Assembly: GCA_964036155.1 (NCBI GenBank)
Contig: OZ038423.1
Span: 2,495,249 to 2,559,248, forward strand
Length of the DNA: 64,000 nucleotides
DNA from: Diploscapter coronatus
Taxonomy: Eukaryota > Nematoda > Chromadorea > Rhabditida > Rhabditidae
Direction: 5' to 3'
Below the pieces are notes generated by a model, which was given only the letters and a program-made list of their open reading frames with translations, was not told where the DNA came from and searched no databases. Positions 57,201-64,000 of this stretch are shown here, piece by piece. Position 1 is the stretch's first letter. Each line of letters starts with the position of its first letter. The position numbers were made by a program, and so were the translations under genes.

Positions 57201-60200
57201 TAAGTTTTTGAAGTGATATTGAACAGTGAGAAAATGAGCAATATCGTTTTTGCGCGAGCAAGAAGTTTCAGCAACATTTTAAATGAAAGCTCTTAAAGTT
57301 GCGGTTCAACTCAAATGACAAACGTGAAGCTGATAATAATATGCATGTTTGGGAAATTTTGTGCATTTGTAACTGAATGACAGGGATAGGCTTCGACTCA
57401 AACCAATTATGGGTAAATTGGAGGATGTAGAGGGTCGTACTTGTGGAAATTCATCGCCCTCAAAACTTTGGAATCTCTGCAATGCCGCACGATTTTATGG
57501 GCGTGGTCTATTCTTTCTCCCCTTTTGAAAAGTAGAGAGAACGGCCGTGCACATTATTTTATGCAGCATTGCAAGAGATTGTAATTGCTGGTTTGTGGTT
57601 ATTTGAGCAAATAAATTCACTCCGAAAGTACGACATCGTCTACATTCCACTCAATTCACAATGCACAACCTGAATATCCGATTTCCGAAGTGTCTGAAAT
57701 CATTTTGCCTTACATATCCTGCTCTCATACATATTCCGATATATTGTTGTATGGAGGTGCATTTAAAAATAATTCGATAGCTTATATTTAGCATAGCGTC
57801 ACAGCATGCCTATCGAAGTCTATGCAGAGAGTCCGACAAATTATTCAGTAAGTGTGCGAGAAATTAGCATGTTGTGACGTAGTGACAATTCAAGATTTCT
57901 AAGAATTCTAAACTAAAACCATCTAATATGAATGAACGATCACTGTTATCCTACAAACTTAACCATGATGGGTCAAATAACTGAATACCTCAAATACGAT
58001 ATATATGCATTTTAGGTTATGGATATGAAATTCGAACGATGCTTGGTTAAGTCGATAAGAGAAAACAGTGCATACAATGTCTATATTTAGTGCTAGATAT
58101 GGTATGCTACGACTAAAATCAGATCGAGAATGTTATTTGGACTATCGATAGTTATCTATCGTATAAAGGTTTTCGAATAAGTTCACAAGATATTCTTTGA
58201 AAAATTCAAGTGAACATATTTATCAATCTTCTCAATTAGTAGATTTTAGTTATGTTGTGATAAATGTGAATGGACTTGGGTGATACGTTTCAACATGATT
58301 CAAATCAAGATTGTGGTTAGGAATAAAATGAACTTACTCGAGCTCAGGTTGTGGATCCTTTGCGATTTCGCGCCTTTTTTGATTATCGGGACCTGAATTT
58401 TTACCCATTTGATAGAAGAAAAGCCTAAATTTTTTACCTGAAGCTCGTGAATAGATCCCAAAACCAGCCCAATAACCGAGATGAGAACGAAGGATATGCT
58501 GGCGAATGTGAAGCAATTTGAGAAGAAAGTGCCGTCACCTAAATTTAAATGCATTACTTTTTGTTGATTTTTGAATAATCTTAAACTTGCATATCTTGAG
58601 ATTTATTAGAAAGTTGGTTTAGTTCGAAGACTGGTATTAGAAAGTTCGACCAGTTTTCTCCTTCAATGCCAACACTTTTTCCTACAAAATATTCGAGAAC
58701 CTTCAGATACCAGCCTTCATCAAACTGATCCTACTTTCAAGAAGCCAGCATTTTACATTCTAAAATGTACCCTCGCAAAATCGATGTATCCTTGACCTCG
58801 TGCTTCTATCGTGGACCGACAATTTTTTCTCAGTTTTCTGAACCAAATCCTCCAAAGATGGGCTTCTGAAAATTTATTACTTATAATTGAAAGATCAACA
58901 GAATAGCTTCACTTTTTGGGATAATATTTCTAATGTAGCATTCCGACAATGATCATTTTGGTATGTTTCATGAAAATTTAGGATAGGAATGAAACTTGTT
59001 AGACTTAGTTATGTATGCTTAGAGGATTGAGAATTTTAATATAGGGATTTTCACTCTATGAAATCTAAGACAAAAGCTCAAATGATGCAGGGATTTTCTA
59101 TTTTCTAGCTATAAATTGGAAACGATTCATGCTGATGAAGAAGCGCTTGGGTCTCGCAAATTTTGCTCTCCTAAAAGCAGATTCTATTGCCGAATGTTAG
59201 CGACTCTACCCTTTTACCTTCATCTCTCAAAGTGGAAGAAGGGAAGAGTCATTAACGTTTGGCATTAGAGCACATTTCTAGGAGGACAAGGTTTGCTGAG
59301 CGCATGTTGCATGGCAAAATGAAAATAAATGATGAAAAGCGAGATGGGTGGGTACTGTAACTTGAAGGTCGAAATAAAACACCATCTGATGACTTCAACT
59401 TACAGCATAGTCATTCTTCTACTATCAGTTCTGAAAACGGTGATAGATATGATTCGGAAAAATCACATGACTCAGGCGTCAGATTATAGATTGCATTCAA
59501 TGCAATGCATATCATATTCGACATCATATATTATCTTCATCCAATTTTTTTCTAAGAACGAATCAAATTAGAGTTTATTTGGCACATTTAAGATGGTCTA
59601 ATATGACCCTAAAATATTGCTCTCTCGTAATTTTACTCAGTCCTATTCATAGATTGTGCTTTTTTTAATTTGGGTGAAAAATATTAGGATGAGGATAATA
59701 TCGATTATTCAATATATTTTCAAAACATACAGATTGAACGTCCTATAGCAGCAATTCGACATGACAGCTTCGGGGATTTTCCAATACGACAATTCACAAG
59801 CGAATTCCTATATCTTTGAATTTTATGCTAATTTTCGATATTCAAAACCTGAGGACAGACATCCAAAGGCCTGTGCAATTGGCCGGTGGCGTAATACTTG
59901 AATAGGGCGTCGAATAGAATCGGTGATCGTTCAAAGTAGTACTCTTCGGTGTCCTGGAAATGATAATTTAAGATCAAATTCGAAATTATATGAGACATAA
60001 AAATTTCTCAATATAATGGATGTAAGAAATAATTTATTCAAATATGATATGACACATGATTTTATTTTTATAGCAATTTCATATGATTCGAGACAATTAT
60101 TACTAAAGTTGTACTTACTGTAAGATAAGCGTCGGCATTTTTGACACGATTCTCCTGGTCCATTTGGGCAAAAACTACAAGTCGCTCATTTTCCGTTCGG

Positions 60201-60712
60201 GAAAATATCGACGAAATCCGAATTCGAAACGACATGCCGCCGACGTTCAGCTTCATCACGGTATCACCGATGCCTGAATTCATTTTTAACTATAATTTAT
60301 GCCGTATGTTTTAGGAAATAACTAGAATGAATGTTTTCTAGAAAGTGATAATGACGATTCGCCGTAAATTGCATTAGGTAAAGAAATGATCGTGGTTCTT
60401 GTTTGTTTGAGATATGTTTTCACGAAATTTCTTAATTCAAATTATTTAATTCACTCTAATTAATCGGAACTTGTGCCTCTCATAATATCGAATAACAATA
60501 ATGATTATAAATTTACCCGAAACAAGTTCAGCCCTCGGTAGAGTGCCACCGTTCTCGTTCTTATGGTCGAATCGGTGTAGTTGCTAAATTTAATTTTTTG
60601 TAAAATTAGCATGAAATAGTTATACCTCAGTCTCATGCAAAATATGATTGCTGATGTTTGCGTGCGAAGTTGAGGGGTGACTCTGACTCTTCCGAGTGGA
60701 TGGTATTACCAT
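54206..60712 (-). CDS. Voltage-gated potassium channel, Kv2/3/4-type
   Basis: Opens a K+-selective pore in the plasma membrane on depolarisation. Minus-strand exons: 60626-60712, 60517-60583, 60119-60273, 59849-59953, 59731-59807, 58771-58865, 58438-58538, 57404-57476, 56731-56848, 56172-56290, 55739-55862, 55426-55519, 55135-55180, 55053-55082, 54914-54996, 54557-54573 and tentatively 54206-54239, about 474 residues. The T1 tetramerisation domain (about 52-160; LNVGG, FERSPILFDALFKYYATG) has the zinc pattern HX5CX20CC (H130, C136, C157, C158) of non-Shaker channels. S1 is FVLISVIGLVLGS, S2 VETICIIWFTFEYILR and S3 IVDLVAIVPFYLEF. S4 is VVRVLRVLRVVRILK (four arginines and a lysine every third residue). 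The pore is PATFWWAIVTMTTVG-YGD and S6 is GVLVLALPITIIVDNF. S6 has PIT where most Kv channels have a PXP bend. The intron inside TVG|YGD ends in AT instead of AG. The start is the first ATG after a ttttcag acceptor; more 5' exons are possible. The last exon is only a phase-compatible guess. Confidence 0.9.
54621..54882. mobile_element. Family C inverted-repeat element, copy 2
   Basis: ATGCAATGCCGC at the left end is matched by GCGGCATTGCAT at the right end. The inner blocks GGCGGAGCCTATT and the right-side CACGCCCATTAGCC belong to the same family as the copies at 53,046 and 57,472. It is longer than those (262 bp), probably because of internal added sequence. It lies in the channel intron between the S6 exon and exon 16. 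Reading through the S6 donor, the frame would stop inside its right terminus. Confidence 0.7.
55274..55421. mobile_element. Foldback element with 9-bp target duplication
   Basis: AGATCAAGC at 55274-55282 and at 55413-55421 flanks an element with arms GGCTATTTGGAAGCC-ATAAGCCCTCA and the complement GGCAACTCGGAAACC-CCAAGCCCTCA. The right arm begins with TTTCTTTTCCCATACTATTTCGC. It lies in the channel intron between the S5 and pore exons, with its right duplication touching the splice donor. Confidence 0.88.
55961..56106. mobile_element. Foldback element related to the one at 55274
   Basis: The arms contain CAAGACCACGGGACACGAGAC on the left and the complement of CGAGACCATGAGACACGAGAC on the right. 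The outer end GGCTATTTGGAAACC and the loop (AGGGTAGGGTATGGGATGG, then CTTTCTTTTCCCCACTATTT) are close to those of the element at 55,274, while the stem sequence between them is different. It lies in the intron between the S3 and S4 exons. Confidence 0.85.
57472..57587. mobile_element. Family C inverted-repeat element, copy 3
   Basis: AATCTCTGCAATGCCGCA on the left and the complement of AATCTCTTGCAATGCTGCA on the right form near-perfect termini. GGGCGTGGTCTATTCTTTCTC lies inside. Its left terminus overlaps the 3' splice site and first bases of the channel exon at 57404-57476. Confidence 0.85.
59143..59304. mobile_element. Foldback element in a channel intron
   Basis: The left arm contains GCTCTCCTAAAAGCAGATTC and GCCGAATGTTAGCGACTCTACCC. 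The right arm contains GAAGGGAAGAGTC-ATTAACGTTTGGC and GCTC...CTAGGAGGAC. They pair imperfectly along about 70 nt. It lies in the large intron between T1 exon 59731-59807 and exon 58771-58865. Confidence 0.6.
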
Positions 60713-60725
60713 CGCAATTTGATTG

Positions 60726-63700
60726 CTGAAAAATTTGAATTATTAAATTTGAAAATCTAAAAAGATTTAAAAAATACTTCAAATTAAGTTAAATTAGATA
60801 TGCTTCAATTTAATATAAGATTCGCATGATTTCGAAATTTATAAGTATCTGAGAAAATACTCTAGTAATTACAAAATGCATAACAAATATTTTATGTGCT
60901 TCAATTTAGAATACAGCTTATATATTTCCAGTTTAAAATAGCTATGCTATAGAATACTATGTAAATCAATAGAGAAAGCATACTTCAGGATTTTTAAAAA
61001 TAATGTTTGGATAAGACAAATTGAATTTACAGAAAACGTAACCGAGATAAATTTAAGATTATACCGGCGAAAATGATCGAATTTATTACTTTCACTATGA
61101 CAACTATGCAAGAATCGAAGTAAAAAGGAATATGATAAATCACAGCGAAACTTGATTAAAACGCTGCATTTTAGGTTCTAACGGTGAGCACCTGTTAACT
61201 AGACTTAGAAAATATAGCGCTAAACTTGTATTAGGGCATTGTTGAAGAATATAGAATTTGTAAAAATCATAAGATTTAAAGAATTTTAAAAGTCACGAGT
61301 TTAACATAGATTTTCATGAAAAATGACAGGTTAGATTTTGAGAAGGTTTAAAATACTCGGAGAGATCTTTAGTTCAACTTCATAATTTTGAGTGCTTAAT
61401 GATAGCTCTTTGAGTTAATAATCTAGGGTAATCCCTCAAGGTCTTAAATAGAGGAGTGAAATAAGTCGATTTCGTAGTTTGTTCGGAGTAATTCTATTCG
61501 CTGATTCCTATTATACGATGATTTTGAATGCGAGGGAAATTTCTAGCGTAAAAATGCATAAAGGGAACAAATCTTTAAAAAGGAGTCCCCAGTGAGCCGT
61601 TATTTTGAGACGGAGGTAATAAAACTTTCAAAAAATAATCCAAATATGGAATATTCAATGACGTTGTCTAATTTGCTTTGAAAATTCCGTTCCTTATGTG
61701 ATAAAGTTGATAGAATCGGCGTCATTCATTTTGATATAAAAGATTCTAATGCGGATGTTTTCAATTTAAAAATTAAATTCGAGGCAAGAAGTGAAGCCAA
61801 ATGCTTCGTCTTTGAAAGAGTATAGGAAAATTTGAATCATATTTTAAATTTAATGAAGTGGATTATGAGTAAATAAATTTCTGATGTTAATTCAACTAGC
61901 TATCAGCAAACAGCGAAGAATAATAAATTTAAAAAATAAAATAATATAGGAAAAATTTGGAACATATCTAAAAATGTTATCTGAAGTCTAAAAAAATGAT
62001 TTCGAATTTGTTCGCTTGAAGTAACGTAGCAGGAAACAAACGACATTCTCAAGCAGAGGACAGATGATAATTGGCAGGTGCGGGAAAATCGGCGTGACAT
62101 CAGATAAATTTTCAGAAATATGAAATATTTTAAGATATTATTCTTTTATGAATGTTTGTAGAAAATATTCCAATATTATAGGGAAAACTTTAGTGTGGTA
62201 TCAAAAATTCTCTAAAATCAGTAAATATGAATACTTTTGAAGCATAAATATTTTTCTGAAAGGCTTTTAGAAATGAATTCCAAAAGTAAAATGAAACAAA
62301 ATCCGGAATTGAAATGATGCCGATAAATTCGCCTGCCTTTATACGGAGAAAATGAAAGGGCAAGGAGAAAACGAATAATCTCACATGATCTATGTATGTA
62401 TACAGTTCCGTTCGGTATACGAAGGAGTAACTCTGAAGAAATGAAGAGCTAGAGTTTTTAAAAGTCATTTAAAGAATATGTTTCAGATTATGTTATGATT
62501 AGAAGAGAATTTCATCGACTAGTGTGCATTTATTGTTGCAAAAATGAATTAAAATTAATCTAGATATATTTTACTGATGAGTTTTCAACAATTGGTATGC
62601 TCTAGAAATTTCCATAGATTGATAAGATTTTCTTAGAAAACATTTCGCGAACATCAATTGCTCCAATAAGAAAGTCTCAATTATCAAATTTGAATTTAAA
62701 ACTTTCATGGTTTAAATTTACCTGATACAACTATACACACACATACGCATTCAAAGTTTGAGCAGACTATTAGGCACATTTTTCTTTGGTAATGCCAAGC
62801 TTCAATAAAATTGTAGTCTTAAATCGAATGGACTAGGCGTTTCATCATCAATGAAATTTGGGATTTCGTAGTTAGCTCAGAAAAATTAGGAAAAATATTT
62901 TAATTTAGGTTTATGCTTATAATATATTTAATGAATATTTTTTATATTTATGCCTGAATATCAAAATTTGTAGAATTTAGGAATTCAGATATGTTTCGCC
63001 GTTTTTCAAGATTCATTTTTTAAATCTATCCCTTGATATAGATGCTGTTCGGTTTAGACTTTACGAATATTGAAATATTATGTGTCGTATTTAAATTGGA
63101 TTTCCAAGCCTATCTTTGAATATGTGAGAACAGAAATTCCTAGTCAAAAATTGTAGGCAAGTAGCGAAAACAAATAAATGACTTGGGAAAAGTGAGCAGA
63201 AAAGCGCTGAACACGGAAAAGGTAATTAATTGCAATCTATCTAATCAGCGAATGATTTGAACAACTGAGATTTTTGAGAAGATAGGATTTTATTAATGAT
63301 ATGAGTTTTCATGATATTGAGGAGCGTCTTTGTCAGATGATAGAATTTTCAGCGATAGTTAAAAGAGAACCATGAGTTTGAATGAAAAATATAAGTGCAA
63401 ATGAATTCTTTTGAACCGATGGTTGGATGTCAAATGATGGATTTTAGAAAATTAGCTCCAATATCTTTGAAATAAAGTTGATCTTCACAGAGATTTCAAG
63501 TCTTTTGAATGAAGTCCGATCTTCGATTCTCGATTTCGACTAGAGATTTAGCCTATTTATCTTAATTGAGCATAATTTATTCATTAGAAAACGATGCTTT
63601 TCGAGTTAGCTGAGAAACGACTTTGGTCTTTCGTAACTCAGAAATTTAGAGAAAAATACAAAGCCAGCTAATTGGGGGTGATTAGGAGCAAGCAATTTCC

Positions 63701-64000
63701 GGCTGAATGTCAGGTTTGACAAATTAATCGCCGAGGATGGGCTAATTTAGCAGTTCCTTAGACTATTTTTTATCTATCTAGAGCGGATTTAGTTTGATGG
63801 TTTGAACATATCCCAGGGGAAAGTTCGTCTTTGAAATATATATATTTTTAATATTCAATCTTCGATCTGGTTCCTATGTATATAAATTTAATTTTTTCAT
63901 AATTTAGATGTCATTTTAGTGGGTGAATAAGTTTAATATAAATGCTGAATTTGTATAGATTAAAACACGCTAATTTCTACTGACCAAATGAAGGTTATTA
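60726..64000. other. Region upstream of the channel gene
   Basis: AT-rich sequence with no supported coding exon, RNA gene or foldback that I can see. It presumably holds the promoter and perhaps 5' non-coding exons of the channel. A short CA-rich run occurs near 62,736. Confidence 0.45.

Noticed and set aside
1..64000. CRISPR array, ribosomal RNA, spliced-leader RNA gene, transposase gene
   Set aside because: No regular repeat-spacer array, no rRNA-like block, no spliced-leader sequence and no transposase or reverse transcriptase motif was found on either strand.

Overview
The window looks like nuclear DNA of a nematode, probably a free-living rhabditid-type worm. The evidence is the AT-rich base composition, many tiny introns (40-50 nt), U-rich 3' splice sites (ttttag or tttcag), an ATG that follows directly on a ttttcag acceptor (as expected when a spliced leader is added), and protein families organised as in worms. 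I cannot name the species. All gene models were built by hand from splice sites, reading phase and protein family motifs. Where several models were possible, the one in which all exon phases close was kept.

Layout. Positions 1 to about 37,100 hold no gene I can support, which is a long gene-poor stretch for a nematode. It contains purine-rich degenerate repeats, microsatellites, several 60-240 bp foldback (hairpin) elements, a diverged tandem duplication at 820-1017, and a few TATA-like sites with only very short open frames behind them. From 37,138 to 41,703 (+) lies a 13-exon gene for a very basic protein of about 964 residues with an N-terminal hydrophobic segment and a threonine-rich linker; I do not recognise it. 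From 42,960 to 47,281 (+) is a complete 19-exon polypeptide N-acetylgalactosaminyltransferase (608 residues). From 47,739 to 51,369 (+) is a complete 16-exon molybdenum cofactor sulfurase (about 709 residues). Convergent to these, on the minus strand from 60,712 down to about 54,200, is a voltage-gated potassium channel of the Kv2/3/4 type with the full T1-S1-S6 layout. The end beyond 60,726 shows no gene.

The genes do not form a pathway. They are a Golgi glycosyltransferase, a cytosolic cofactor-maturing enzyme, a plasma-membrane channel and an unknown basic protein. The three plus-strand genes follow one another, but the gaps of about 1.3 kb and 0.46 kb are larger than a typical worm operon spacer.

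The most interesting signal is a set of short foldback elements. They sit in nearly every intron longer than about 150 nt in these genes and are scattered through the gene desert. Several share a core resembling CCCATACTATTTC and two have exact 9-bp direct repeats at their ends, yet their arms differ in sequence while staying self-complementary. Two further terminal-inverted-repeat families (A and B) each occur as two copies in opposite orientation. A third family (C) clusters at the potassium channel, where one copy supplies a splice acceptor. Other points of note are a GC-AG intron in the sulfurase and an apparently non-canonical 3' splice site inside the selectivity filter of the channel.
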